A DNA stretch of 64,000 nt. It comes from Gimesia algae (GTDB taxonomy: Bacteria; Planctomycetota; Planctomycetia; Planctomycetales; Planctomycetaceae). How positions within the stretch are numbered: the first letter of the stretch is position 1; each line of letters begins with the position of its first letter. Under the pieces are notes generated by a model. That model searched no databases and was not told where the DNA came from. It saw only the letters and a program-made list of their open reading frames with translations. The stretch spans positions 5,927,357 through 5,991,356 of the forward strand of contig NZ_CP036343.1 in assembly GCF_007746795.1 (NCBI RefSeq), read 5' to 3'. Of this stretch, positions 9,816-18,000 are shown in pieces. The translations under genes and the position numbers were made by a program.

Positions 9816-10157
9816 TCAGGGAGCAACAACGTTAAATGTGTCGCTGCGATAAATTGTGGTATCGTAGCTGTTTCCGCTATACAGACGCACGTAATTCCAG
9901 CGACGGGCTCCCCGTAATGCAAATCCGGGAGTGGTAGCCAGTTCGGGTGTGCGGTACGCAGAACGGCTTTCAGGACGCGGATAACGTGCAGCGACTTCAG
10001 GTGGCATATCATGGCTGTAGTAGGAACGGCTAAACGCCCAGTTCTCTGCTTCTGCACGCTGATTACCACTGCTGATGCTTAAAGCGGCTGTTACGATTCC
10101 AAGCATCACTAATCGTGTAGTAGACTTTCCGATTTTTGCAGATTTTTGGAATTTCAT
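9816..10157 (-). CDS. Small exported hypothetical protein
   Basis: A 113-residue secreted or periplasmic protein. Its start MKFQKSAKIGKS leads into a hydrophobic core (RLVMLGIVTAALSI) and an Ala-x-Ala type cleavage region (RAEAE). The mature part is rich in Arg, Tyr and Ser with no recognisable domain. A GTG three codons upstream is possible. The ATG at 10157 is chosen because GAGGTG lies six bases before it, a clear ribosome-binding site. The gene stands alone, convergent with the VWA operon. Two palindromes upstream may regulate it. Confidence 0.72.
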   Translation of the reverse strand: MKFQKSAKIGKSTTRLVMLGIVTAALSISSGNQRAEAENWAFSRSYYSHDMPPEVAARYPRPESRSAYRTPELATTPGFALRGARRWNYVRLYSGNSYDTTIYRSDTFNVVAP

Positions 10158-10180
10158 AAGACTCACCTCTTCAGAATTTG

Positions 10181-10194
10181 TTCAACACGTTGAA
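10181..10194. promoter_or_regulatory. Palindrome upstream of the 9816-10157 gene
   Basis: TTCAAC-AC-GTTGAA is a perfect 6+2+6 inverted repeat about 24 bp upstream of the start codon of the minus-strand small exported protein. Position and symmetry suit a dimeric repressor site, but no regulator can be named. Confidence 0.35.
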
Positions 10195-10225
10195 TTTTTG
10201 CAACATGCTGATACTGTTTTGAAAC

Positions 10226-10249
10226 GAATGTTGATTTGGATCAACATTC
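10226..10249. repeat. Perfect 10-bp inverted repeat with TTGG spacer
   Basis: GAATGTTGAT and ATCAACATTC flank a four-base spacer. The site lies between the stop of the 10314-10907 lipoprotein gene and the promoter region of the 9816-10157 gene, both on the minus strand. It has no T-run, so it is a poor intrinsic terminator. It could act as an operator or a transcript-stabilising hairpin. It shares the core GTTGA with the palindrome at 10181-10194. Confidence 0.4.
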
Positions 10250-10313
10250 ACTCTTCAATTCAGGGGACGAAGAAGTAAGACGCAGATAGTATGCCAGTCG
10301 CGAACCATTTCGA

Positions 10314-10907
10314 TCAATCGAGCGGAATACCTGCTTTTTTATAAAGCTCTTCTTTTTTCTTATTATCCTGGAGCACCAGGATTGTTCCGGACTCAGCATC
10401 ATACCCGTACATTTTGTATGGCGGAAGCTGAGCGAATTCGATGCGATTCTCTTTCATCATCTGCATATATTCCTCATAAGTGGGGAACCGGTCGTTCAGC
10501 GCTTTATGAGTTTTGATCGCCTGCTGCATTCCCAAAGTACTGACCTTGGATGCCATAGAGACATAAGCACTGCCTGCCTGAGTGAAGGGGTCGACTCCTT
10601 TGATTTTGCCATCCACAACTTCAATAGCCGGGTTTTCCATTGCCTGTTTTGCATCCACCACAACAGCAGTTGTCTTGTGAATAATACTTTTCTTATTGTC
10701 ATTCGCATTGCCTGCCTGTTCGTCGGCAGCTGCATTTTCTGCTACCGGTTCTTGAGGCGCTTTGTTTTGCGGTTTTTCCTCGATTGTTTCACCCTGTTGA
10801 CGGGCAATTTCATTAGGATCCTTACATCCATTTCCTGCCAGCATGACCAGCATGACTGCCGACAGCAGGCTCGTTCGCTCAAATATGCTTCGGGTCTTGT
10901 CTTTCAT
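10314..10907 (-). CDS. Hypothetical lipoprotein
   Basis: A 197-residue protein with a type II signal peptide: a basic start, the hydrophobic stretch SLLSAVMLVMLAG and a lipobox-like LAGNGC with Cys at about 28. A low-complexity Glu/Gln/Ala linker to about residue 75 would span the periplasm. The remaining domain has the landmarks DPFTQAGSAYVSMAS, HKALNDRFPTYEEYMQMMKEN and YGYDAESGTILVLQ. It resembles small planctomycete lipoproteins without known function. Membrane anchoring is well supported by the sequence; the role is unknown. Confidence 0.78.
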   Translation of the reverse strand: MKDKTRSIFERTSLLSAVMLVMLAGNGCKDPNEIARQQGETIEEKPQNKAPQEPVAENAAADEQAGNANDNKKSIIHKTTAVVVDAKQAMENPAIEVVDGKIKGVDPFTQAGSAYVSMASKVSTLGMQQAIKTHKALNDRFPTYEEYMQMMKENRIEFAQLPPYKMYGYDAESGTILVLQDNKKKEELYKKAGIPLD

Positions 10908-11417
10908 CGCTCACACTCGTCCATTTTTGTTCTAAGATCAGATTTCGAAAACGACATAATCCGAACTGAAAGAGTACCATAACCTGGTGAGAGTTTCATC
11001 TCGAGCGCATCACATTTAACCATAGCGTCTCGCAATCTATTATACTCGGTCCAAATAGTCCTGGAGTCGCTGTAGAAAAACTGGACACAGTCTCAATCCT
11101 GAAGATTCCATCATAGGAAACAACACGACTCCCCACATGGAAAACCCTATGATTCCCGGATTCCAGAGATGAATTCTCGATTTTCGCAATTTTGTATGGT
11201 AAATCTCAACGCTTTGAGAACAAGTTTCAATAGGCAATCAGAATTATTTACTTGAAAGAATACTAATCGTATGTATTGTGAATGACATAAGAATTGGCGA
11301 AGATTCCCGTTCCAAGGCAAAGTTTGCTTCAATTTAATTTTAATGATCAGCTGATTTCATTATGATTAAACAATTGCAGATTGCCAGAATTTCTTCTGAA
11401 CGGAGTTCCCGACTTTT
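10908..11417. other. Divergent intergenic region with a dispersed repeat copy
   Basis: This 510 bp region separates the lipoprotein gene (minus) from the ECF sigma gene (plus). It holds copy 1 of the dispersed hairpin element (11004-11093). About 55-75 bp before the sigma gene is the palindrome ATCAGCTGAT (11346-11355), nested between TAATGA and TCATTA, a possible operator. No coding sequence was seen in the remainder. Confidence 0.5.
11004..11093 (+). repeat. Dispersed intergenic hairpin element, copy 1
   Basis: About 90 bp similar to copies at 38793-38887 (same orientation) and 43042-43137 (inverted). Conserved parts are GCGCATCACATTTAACCAT, the centre TACTCGGTCCAAAT and the end AACTGGACACAG. 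The internal arms AGCGTCTC (11024-11031) and GAGTCGCT (11064-11071) pair except for one T-T mismatch. This is the copy with the broken stem. Confidence 0.85.
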
Positions 11418-11963
11418 ATGTCGACTTCCACATCGTCTTTACATTCAGATACCCGGGGGGTGTTTACATCTTTACTGAGTAAAGATCGTTTACGAATTTT
11501 CGGTTATATCCGAACACTCGTCCCCAATAATTCAGACGCGGAAGATGTTTATCAGCATGTCTGTTTAACACTTTGGAACAAGTTTGATGAATTCGATCAG
11601 GAACGGGATTTTTTCTCCTGGGCCTGTGGAGTCGCTTTTTTTACTGTATGCAATTATCGAAGAAGCATTGGAAGGGATCGACATTTTTTCAATCAGGAAC
11701 TCATTGAAACAATGTCGCATGAACGGGAAGAACATTTAAACAACCACGACATTCGACTCGATTTTCTTCAGGACTGTCTGGAGAATTTGAGTACCTCAGA
11801 CCAGCAGTTACTCAAAAATGCCGTATTTGAAAATCAATCGGTGAAAGACATCGCCAGGACTGCTGGAAAAACGATCCAAACTCTTTATAACCGCCTCTCA
11901 CTACTCAGACGTGAACTGGCGGCTTGTATATCTCGTAAGCTACAAAGTGAGCGTCAGGCATAA
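11418..11963 (+). CDS. ECF-type RNA polymerase sigma factor
   Basis: A sigma-70 family factor of 181 residues with only regions 2 and 4. Region 2 includes RLRIFGYIRTLVPNNSDAEDVYQHVCLTLWNKFDEFD split over residues 25-65. Region 4 (LSTSDQQLLKNAVFENQSVKDIARTAGKTIQTLYNRLSLLRREL, about 125-168) is the -35 binding helix-turn-helix. It would direct RNA polymerase to a small regulon. The stop and the next gene's ATG overlap (TAATG), so the neighbouring FecR-domain membrane protein is its likely cognate anti-sigma or signal receiver. This sigma/FecR pairing is frequent in planctomycetes and verrucomicrobia. Confidence 0.9.
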   Translation: MSTSTSSLHSDTRGVFTSLLSKDRLRIFGYIRTLVPNNSDAEDVYQHVCLTLWNKFDEFDQERDFFSWACGVAFFTVCNYRRSIGRDRHFFNQELIETMSHEREEHLNNHDIRLDFLQDCLENLSTSDQQLLKNAVFENQSVKDIARTAGKTIQTLYNRLSLLRRELAACISRKLQSERQA

Positions 11964-13636
11964 TGTCGGTACAGGACATCCCACCGAAATTCGAAAAACT
12001 GTTGAACCGGCTTCTGGATAGTCCGGAGGGAGAATTTTCAGCTTTAGAGTTCGAAGAATTTCAAACGATTCTGGAGAGCTGCCCGGAGGCGATGCTCCAG
12101 TATTTTGAATACATCGATATCAATACCGGTATCAAATCCGATTGTAGCGAACGGCTCAAATCTCTCGAACAGATTGTCACTCGCGAAACTCCTGATACGA
12201 TTGATAGCCCTCCTCCCGTCACTCAGATCAGCAGGCAGAGTCCGCGACGCGCTTCTGCGATTCACTACGCGCTGGTGGCTGCCGCATCCATCATGTTATT
12301 TCTGTTCCTGGAATGGAGTATTACCGGCGGCGGCTTCTGGAATCGGCCCCAGATAGTGAATATCGAACCACAGGTCACAGACCTGCCTTACTTCGCCACA
12401 CTCACGCGTGCTACCGATTGTGTCTGGGGTGGAGACTCTCCCCCCAAATTTTCCGGACAGAGACTGTTATCACAGGACCTCTTCCTGGAAGAAGGCTATG
12501 CAGAATTTCGCTTTGACACCGGAGTTCGCCTTGTGATTGAGGGCCCGACAATAATCAAGATAAATTCTGCCTGCTGTGCGACCGTTTCATCCGGGAAGGT
12601 GGTACTGCATGGCTATGAAGCGGCTCCGGAATTTGCATTAGTCACTCCAGAACTCACGTTCCACGATATTGGAACGGAATACGGCGCCAAAATCGACGCC
12701 GACGGTGAAGTCGATCTGCATGTGTTCGAAGGATCCGTACGCGTTGATCCCAACCAGGATAATAAACTGTTCGCTGAATCCGTCATCATTACCGAAGGTC
12801 AGGCGAAGCACCTCAAAGAGGACCGGATCGACGATATTCAGATCAAACCCGAAGATTTTAAACGGGAAGTCCCTACCAACCCCAAAAATCTTCAGGCGAT
12901 TCGCGAGGAAACCAGGGCATACGACAGCTTTCATCCCGTCGTCATCAGTGACCCGGCAAGCTTTTCAGACTGGAGAAACGCCGGGATTGGCTGGAAGAAC
13001 CCCTGGCGAAACAAGGTCAATGGTGGCGATCCCGCGCGGGGTGACAGCCAGCCTCTCAAATCACTGACTGGCTCCGAACTGGCTCAAGACCAATTGGGCC
13101 TCGTCGAACTGAGAAAAGGAAATACGGCCTGGCGCACCTTGGAAAGACCAGTCCGCCTGAATAAAGATGCCATCTACTATTTGAGTTTCTATATCCAGAA
13201 ACAGAATTCAGGGAATGGCGCAGAAAAGCAATACGGCAACCTCTCCCTGCAAACTTCGAACCCGGAAAAATATCAGAGCAGAATTTTACTTGGTATCACT
13301 TCACACAATTACTCTACCCTGCAGGCCGGAATGGAAGTCATCGAAAACGCTCCGCCTTTACAGACCGGGAAAACCTATTTCTTTGTCGCGAAGATTGTCG
13401 CCAGCGAAAACGCTTCGGATCAGGTCTTCATGCGTGCCTTCGCACCAGAAGAAACGATCCCCAGCCATGAGCCCCCCGTCTGGACTTGTGCTACGGGCCC
13501 CTTCAGAGATTCCTTTGTGTATGATCAGGTCAGACTGCACGCCGCCCGTAATGCCGAATTTCTGTTTGACGAACTACGCATTGGCACAACATGGGATTCA
13601 GTAATCAATACGCAGTCCCCAGAAATGGCTCCCTGA
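11963..13636 (+). CDS. FecR-domain transmembrane protein, putative anti-sigma partner
   Basis: A 557-residue protein with a cytoplasmic N-terminus of about 100 residues and one membrane helix (about 101-118, HYALVAAASIMLFLFLEW). A FecR-like beta domain follows (GVRLVIEGPTIIKI, SGKVVLHG, HDIGTEYGAKIDADGEVDLHV). The C-terminal carbohydrate-binding/LamG-like beta region includes SDWRNAGIGWKNPW and ends FDELRIGTTWDSV. The N-terminal segment would bind the sigma factor encoded immediately upstream, and the extracytoplasmic part would sense a ligand or cell-wall state. The architecture is clear; the anti-sigma role is inferred from translational coupling. Confidence 0.84.
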   Translation: MSVQDIPPKFEKLLNRLLDSPEGEFSALEFEEFQTILESCPEAMLQYFEYIDINTGIKSDCSERLKSLEQIVTRETPDTIDSPPPVTQISRQSPRRASAIHYALVAAASIMLFLFLEWSITGGGFWNRPQIVNIEPQVTDLPYFATLTRATDCVWGGDSPPKFSGQRLLSQDLFLEEGYAEFRFDTGVRLVIEGPTIIKINSACCATVSSGKVVLHGYEAAPEFALVTPELTFHDIGTEYGAKIDADGEVDLHVFEGSVRVDPNQDNKLFAESVIITEGQAKHLKEDRIDDIQIKPEDFKREVPTNPKNLQAIREETRAYDSFHPVVISDPASFSDWRNAGIGWKNPWRNKVNGGDPARGDSQPLKSLTGSELAQDQLGLVELRKGNTAWRTLERPVRLNKDAIYYLSFYIQKQNSGNGAEKQYGNLSLQTSNPEKYQSRILLGITSHNYSTLQAGMEVIENAPPLQTGKTYFFVAKIVASENASDQVFMRAFAPEETIPSHEPPVWTCATGPFRDSFVYDQVRLHAARNAEFLFDELRIGTTWDSVINTQSPEMAP

Positions 13637-13934
13637 GATTCAGCCTGACCCAGATTAACCTCGTATTTTTGCTGAACGTACCCCGGGAAGTTTGCCACAC
13701 GCCCCAAGGTGAATCCCCATTCCCAAAGACACGGCATTAACCTCATATATCGCGATTTCACGATAAATTCATATTTCTGTGTTTTTTAATAGTAGAAAAC
13801 GAGACTTGAATGACAATCACTCTACAGCAGGCGACCCTTGAATGTAAGCAGGCTTAATTCACCTGAGTAGTCAGGTATTTTATTCAACTAGTCCCTGAAC
13901 GGTGGGGCTTGAGTTATTTGCTCAAGCCCCATTT
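13637..13934 (+). other. Intergenic region with tandem hairpins, possible small RNA
   Basis: About 300 bp without a supportable gene. It contains a short stem ACCTGA-gtag-TCAGGT (13861-13876) followed by ATTTTATT, and 27 bases later a strong terminator. The terminator lies about 270 bp after the last stop codon, unusually far for a simple gene end. A small RNA ending there is possible. No clear promoter is visible. Confidence 0.35.
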
Positions 13935-13937
13935 TTA
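13904..13937 (+). terminator. Rho-independent terminator
   Basis: GGGGCTTGAG and CTCAAGCCCC form a perfect 10-bp stem around a seven-base loop, followed by ATTTTTATT on the plus strand. It ends transcription from the left and protects the convergent GntR-family gene. The opposite strand has no T-run. Confidence 0.9.
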
Positions 13938-14624
13938 TTGTTCCTGAGCTTCTGAAACAAGCCCCTGAAACTGCATCCGGATCATCACGCGGGCATGCTC
14001 AAGATCTCGATTGCGGATCGCTGCCGCCAGCTCTGAATGCTCCCAGATAATTCGCGCTTTCTGGCCTGAACTGGATTGACCGGTCTCAGAGATGTTTCGA
14101 AAATACTTCGCCAGAATCTGCTGCATCCCTGCTACATACATGGAATTTGTCATTTCCAGTACCAGAGAATGAAACGCCAGATCTAGTTCGATTTCCTTCT
14201 CCCAATCTTCTCGCTCAAGATATTGCTCCATCTCAACAACGATCTGATCCAGTCGATCCAGTTGATCCACAGTCGCATACTTGACCGCCAGCTCAATGGC
14301 ACCAATTTCCAACACATAACGCAACATTCCCAACTCACGCTGCTCCTGCTGAGAAACAGCCAACAAGGGAATGCTGTCTGAGAGTAGCTGCATCAAGTCA
14401 GGACACTGCACGACCAGCCCTTTACGCTGCCTGACATCCAGAATCCCCAAGGCCCGTAAACGGCTGACCGCCTCTCTCACAATGGGCCTGGAAACCTGGT
14501 ACTCCTCAGCCAGCTGCCCCTCAGTCATGAAAACATGGCCTTCAGGTAGCTGTTCCTTCATAATCCTCCGACGGATTTTCTCCGCTAAAACTGTCGCCAT
14601 CGAATTTTGTAGTGGTTCAGCCAT
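13935..14624 (-). CDS. GntR-family (FadR-type, FCD domain) transcriptional regulator
   Basis: A 229-residue cytoplasmic repressor. It has an N-terminal winged helix-turn-helix (EGQLAEEYQVSRPIVREAVSRLRALGILDVRQRKG) and an all-helical C-terminal FCD ligand/metal domain (ELDLAFHSLVLEMTNS, IIWEHSELAAAIRNRDLEHARVM). An in-frame ATG at 14645 would place a putative operator inside the coding region, so the ATG at 14624 is preferred. It is transcribed away from the aldolase/aminotransferase operon, and near-identical sequences lie next to both starts. It is therefore likely to control itself and that operon in response to a sugar acid or aldolase intermediate. The ligand is unknown. Confidence 0.9.
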   Translation of the reverse strand: MAEPLQNSMATVLAEKIRRRIMKEQLPEGHVFMTEGQLAEEYQVSRPIVREAVSRLRALGILDVRQRKGLVVQCPDLMQLLSDSIPLLAVSQQEQRELGMLRYVLEIGAIELAVKYATVDQLDRLDQIVVEMEQYLEREDWEKEIELDLAFHSLVLEMTNSMYVAGMQQILAKYFRNISETGQSSSGQKARIIWEHSELAAAIRNRDLEHARVMIRMQFQGLVSEAQEQ

Positions 14625-14631
14625 ATTGCAC

Positions 14632-14645
14632 TTATTATCATACAT
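14632..14645. promoter_or_regulatory. Putative GntR operator, regulator side
   Basis: TTATTATCATACAT lies 8-21 bp upstream of the preferred start of the GntR-family gene. The core TTATTATCATACA recurs at 14754-14766 before the aldolase gene. Its reverse complement TGTATGATAATAA resembles the T-G-T-A-T-rich sites bound by FadR-type regulators. Confidence 0.6.
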
Positions 14646-14752
14646 TTAAGTTATCCCTGTCAATTTCCAAAAGAGTGAATTCACAGCAAATAAACCGTAT
14701 TAAAAGACTTTACCCAGCATTACCCAATAATTCCCCTATCACACTTGCGGAC

Positions 14753-14770
14753 TTTATTATCATACAATAA
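14753..14770. promoter_or_regulatory. Putative GntR operator, aldolase side
   Basis: TTTATTATCATACAATAA shares 13 identical bases with the site at 14632-14645. It is symmetrical at its ends (TTATT/AATAA). It lies about 53 bp before the aldolase start, where a repressor would overlap the promoter. Confidence 0.6.
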
Positions 14771-14822
14771 CGTAATATCCTGAAGTATTCACACTCCTCA
14801 ATACAGAAACAGGAATGACTCG

Positions 14823-15653
14823 ATGAGAGCCAGCCGTATCAAACACAAGCTCAGCCAGGACGAACCGGTACTGATTACTCAGTTACATCTGCTGGATCCC
14901 TCACTCTTCGAACTCACCAGCCTGATGGGCTTCGATGGCATCTGGATGGACATGGAGCACCATACTTATAGCCTGGAGACAGCCACACAACTCATGCGGG
15001 CAGCCCGCGTCGGCTCCTCCGATATTCTTGCCCGACCTGCTAATGGAGAATTCATGAGAATCGGTCGCATGCTCGAAGCGGGGGCGCAAGGCATCATGTA
15101 TCCTCGCTGCAGTAATGCTGCTGAAGCAGCGGAAGTCGTGAAGTGGTCCAAGTTCGCCCCTCTGGGGAAACGAGGTTTCGACGGGTCCGGTGCGGACATG
15201 CCTTACTGCACCATGCCTGTCTCTGATTATGTAAACCAGGCCAACGAACACACTTTTATCACCATTCAACTCGAAGAACAGTCCGCCGTCGATCAGGCGG
15301 AAGAAATCGCTGCAGTCCCAGGCGTCGATGCCCTGATGCTGGGTCCTGCTGACTTCTCGATTCTTGAAGGTTTTCCCGGGCAGTTCAATCATCCACAAAT
15401 GCAAGCTGCGATCGAGACGATTGCCACTGCCGCTGCCAATCAGGGTAAACACTGGGGCATGCCTACGTTTAATCTGGAACACGCCCAGGAATTGCTGCAG
15501 CGGGGCGCAAGAATGCTGTATCACATGGCTGATATCATCTTCGTCAAAAACGGCCTCGAACAGATGCAGCAGCAATTCAGCCAGATCGGTTTGACATTCG
15601 ATAATCAGCTGACAGATTCAGCCACACACTACACGCAGGGAAAGAAATCATGA
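14823..15653 (+). CDS. HpcH/HpaI-family aldolase
   Basis: A 276-residue class II (metal-dependent) aldolase of the HpcH/HpaI/citrate-lyase-like TIM-barrel family. These enzymes cleave 2-keto-3-deoxy sugar acids or 4-hydroxy-2-oxo acids to pyruvate or an analogue and an aldehyde. Family signs are FDGIWMDMEHH near residue 40, RPANGEFMRIGRMLEAGAQGIMYPR near 78-103 (split landmark), VPGVDALMLGPADFS and KHWGMPTF. The stop overlaps the next ATG (ATGA), so the following fused enzyme is co-translated. The exact substrate is not determined by the sequence. Confidence 0.88.
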   Translation: MRASRIKHKLSQDEPVLITQLHLLDPSLFELTSLMGFDGIWMDMEHHTYSLETATQLMRAARVGSSDILARPANGEFMRIGRMLEAGAQGIMYPRCSNAAEAAEVVKWSKFAPLGKRGFDGSGADMPYCTMPVSDYVNQANEHTFITIQLEEQSAVDQAEEIAAVPGVDALMLGPADFSILEGFPGQFNHPQMQAAIETIATAAANQGKHWGMPTFNLEHAQELLQRGARMLYHMADIIFVKNGLEQMQQQFSQIGLTFDNQLTDSATHYTQGKKS

Positions 15654-17986
15654 CTGAGTTTTTACCCGATGATCAGGAACTGTTTGCCAGCCAGCTCAAA
15701 GACTTTGTCCCCCCCGACAGTTTTGATGCCCATGCCCACCTGTATCGGCCACAGGATGCCATTACCAGTCTGCCATCCGCCGCCGAAAACGAACAGGGCT
15801 TTTCAGGCTGGAATGAATTCTGTAAGAACCTGGAACTCTGGATGGGCCCCCTCCGCCCTTCTGCGGGACTGTTTTTTGCCATCCCCAAGCCAACCCTGGA
15901 TCGCAAACCCGCCAATCAGTTCATTCTGAGTGAACTGGCAGATCAGCCCGGCTGTCGTGCACTCCTGCTTGTCACGCCTGAAGATTCACCGGAGGAAGTA
16001 GAAGCACAAATCCTCGCTGGCAAATACAGCGGCTTCAAAGTCTACCATGTCTACGCCAATCGAAAAGATACCCTGCAGGCAGAGCCTCAGGAATACATTC
16101 CGGAATGGGTCTGGGAACTCTCCCACCGATACAGCCTGGCCATTATGCTGCACATGGTCCGAGCGCGGGCCATCGCAGACCCCATCAATCAGACCTATAT
16201 CCGCGAGCACTGTCTGCAGTACCCAGATGCGAAACTCATTCTCGCACATGCGGCCCGGGGTTTCTGTGGAAACCACACCACGGAAGGCATTGCATCCCTC
16301 CGCGGTCTGGACAACGTCTTCTTCGACACTTCTGCCGTCTGCGAGTCACAGCCTTTTGAAGCCATCTTGCGCGAATTTGGTACCAGTCGCCTGCTGTTCG
16401 GAACCGATTTTTCTGTCAGCGAAATTTATGGTCGCTGTGTGAGCATCGGCGACGGTTTCCTCTGGCTGGGCGAACAGAATGTGGAATGGGAATCGTCCAC
16501 CTTCGCTAAGCCAGTTCGTGTGGGACTGGAATCACTGCTGGCAATCAAACAGGCCTGCCATACACTACGCCTGAATGATGCGGACGTCGAACGCATCTTC
16601 TGCCACAACGCCCGTGCCATGCTGGGAATTGAAACAAACTCAACCGCTAATATCACTCAGGACACCTATAAACGGGCCAAACAGTTAATTCCCGGTGGTA
16701 CCCAGCTACTGAGCAAGCGGCCTGAAATGTTCGCCCCTGACTGCTGGCCCGCCTACTACCGGGAAGCGAATGGCTGTGAAGTCATCGACCTCGATGGAAA
16801 AGTTTATCACGACCTGTCCACTTCGGGCATCGGCTCCTGCCTGCTGGGCTACCGTGATCCTGATGTGACCGACGCTGTGGTTCGTCGCGTTCAACTTGGC
16901 TCCATGAGTTCTCTGAATTCACCCGAAGAAGTTGAACTTGCCGAACTGTTAACCACCCTGCACCCCTGGTCCGACCAGGCTCGCTTCTGCCGGACCGGCG
17001 GAGAATCGATGGCCATCGCCGTCCGCATCGCCCGCGCGAAAACAGGTCGCGACGAAATTGCCTTGTGCGGTTATCATGGCTGGAGCGACTGGTACCTGGC
17101 AACAAACCTGCCTCGGAAATCAACAGAGCCCGGAACGTCCCTCGACAAGCATCTTTTGCCCGGTCTGGATCCGGCCGGTGTCCCCGCTGGCTTGTCCGAA
17201 ACCACACATCCCTTCACCTACAATGACATCGACGGCCTGAGACATATTATCAGAGAACGAGGATCAAAACTGGCAGCGATCGTGATGGAGCCAACGCGTT
17301 ACATTCACCCTGACCCCGGCTTTCTGGAAGCAGTCCGCGAACTCTGTGATGAATGCGGCGCGGTCTTGGTGATTGATGAAATCACAACGGGCTGGCGTCT
17401 CGCTCTGGGCGGCGCTCATCTGCACTATGGAATTGAACCGGACATCGCTGTCTTTGCAAAAGCATTGGGGAACGGGCATCCGGTGGCGGCTATCATCGGC
17501 AGACGTTCCGTGATGGATGCAGCCGAAACTTCATTCATCTCCAGTACCTACTGGACCGAAGGCGTGGGCTCCACGGCTGCCCTGGCCACCATTCGGAAAA
17601 TGCAGACGGTCAATGTCCGCGAACACATCCATCAGATTGGTGAAGCCTTCCGCACAGGCTGGCTGGAACTGGGCCAACAGCATGGAATACCAGTGAAAGC
17701 CGTCGGTCATGCCGTCCTGCTGCATCATCAGTTCGACCACCCCCAGGCTGCCGAACTGGGCACACTCTTCACCATTCGTATGCTGGAAAAAGGCTTCCTG
17801 ACCGGGAGTGGCTTCTATCCCACGCTCGCCCACCAGCCACGTCATATCCGGAATTACTTCGCTGCTGCCGACTCGGTTTTTGCCGAACTCACATCGGCTC
17901 TCTCGTCTGGCGATCTTTCCAGCCGTCTTAAAACACCAGTCAGGCACTCCGGCTTCGCCCGACTGACTCCCAGCCCGAAGACATAA
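15650..17986 (+). CDS. Fused amidohydrolase-2 / class-III aminotransferase
   Basis: A 778-residue two-domain enzyme. Residues 1 to about 325 are a metal-dependent amidohydrolase-2 (TIM-barrel) domain with HAH at 28-30, LAHAARGF (His200) and FGTDFS (Asp253). From about 335 a PLP fold-type I class-III aminotransferase begins, close to glutamate-1-semialdehyde aminomutase. It has KRAKQLIPGG, RTGGESMAIAVRIAR, YHGWSD, VIDEI (Asp576/Glu577) and AKALGNG with the likely PLP-binding Lys604. Both catalytic sets look intact. It overlaps the aldolase by 4 bp. The fusion suggests channelling of a product from hydrolase or decarboxylase to transaminase, but the substrate is unknown. Confidence 0.88.
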   Translation: MTEFLPDDQELFASQLKDFVPPDSFDAHAHLYRPQDAITSLPSAAENEQGFSGWNEFCKNLELWMGPLRPSAGLFFAIPKPTLDRKPANQFILSELADQPGCRALLLVTPEDSPEEVEAQILAGKYSGFKVYHVYANRKDTLQAEPQEYIPEWVWELSHRYSLAIMLHMVRARAIADPINQTYIREHCLQYPDAKLILAHAARGFCGNHTTEGIASLRGLDNVFFDTSAVCESQPFEAILREFGTSRLLFGTDFSVSEIYGRCVSIGDGFLWLGEQNVEWESSTFAKPVRVGLESLLAIKQACHTLRLNDADVERIFCHNARAMLGIETNSTANITQDTYKRAKQLIPGGTQLLSKRPEMFAPDCWPAYYREANGCEVIDLDGKVYHDLSTSGIGSCLLGYRDPDVTDAVVRRVQLGSMSSLNSPEEVELAELLTTLHPWSDQARFCRTGGESMAIAVRIARAKTGRDEIALCGYHGWSDWYLATNLPRKSTEPGTSLDKHLLPGLDPAGVPAGLSETTHPFTYNDIDGLRHIIRERGSKLAAIVMEPTRYIHPDPGFLEAVRELCDECGAVLVIDEITTGWRLALGGAHLHYGIEPDIAVFAKALGNGHPVAAIIGRRSVMDAAETSFISSTYWTEGVGSTAALATIRKMQTVNVREHIHQIGEAFRTGWLELGQQHGIPVKAVGHAVLLHHQFDHPQAAELGTLFTIRMLEKGFLTGSGFYPTLAHQPRHIRNYFAAADSVFAELTSALSSGDLSSRLKTPVRHSGFARLTPSPKT

Positions 17987-18000
17987 ATAGTGATGAAACG

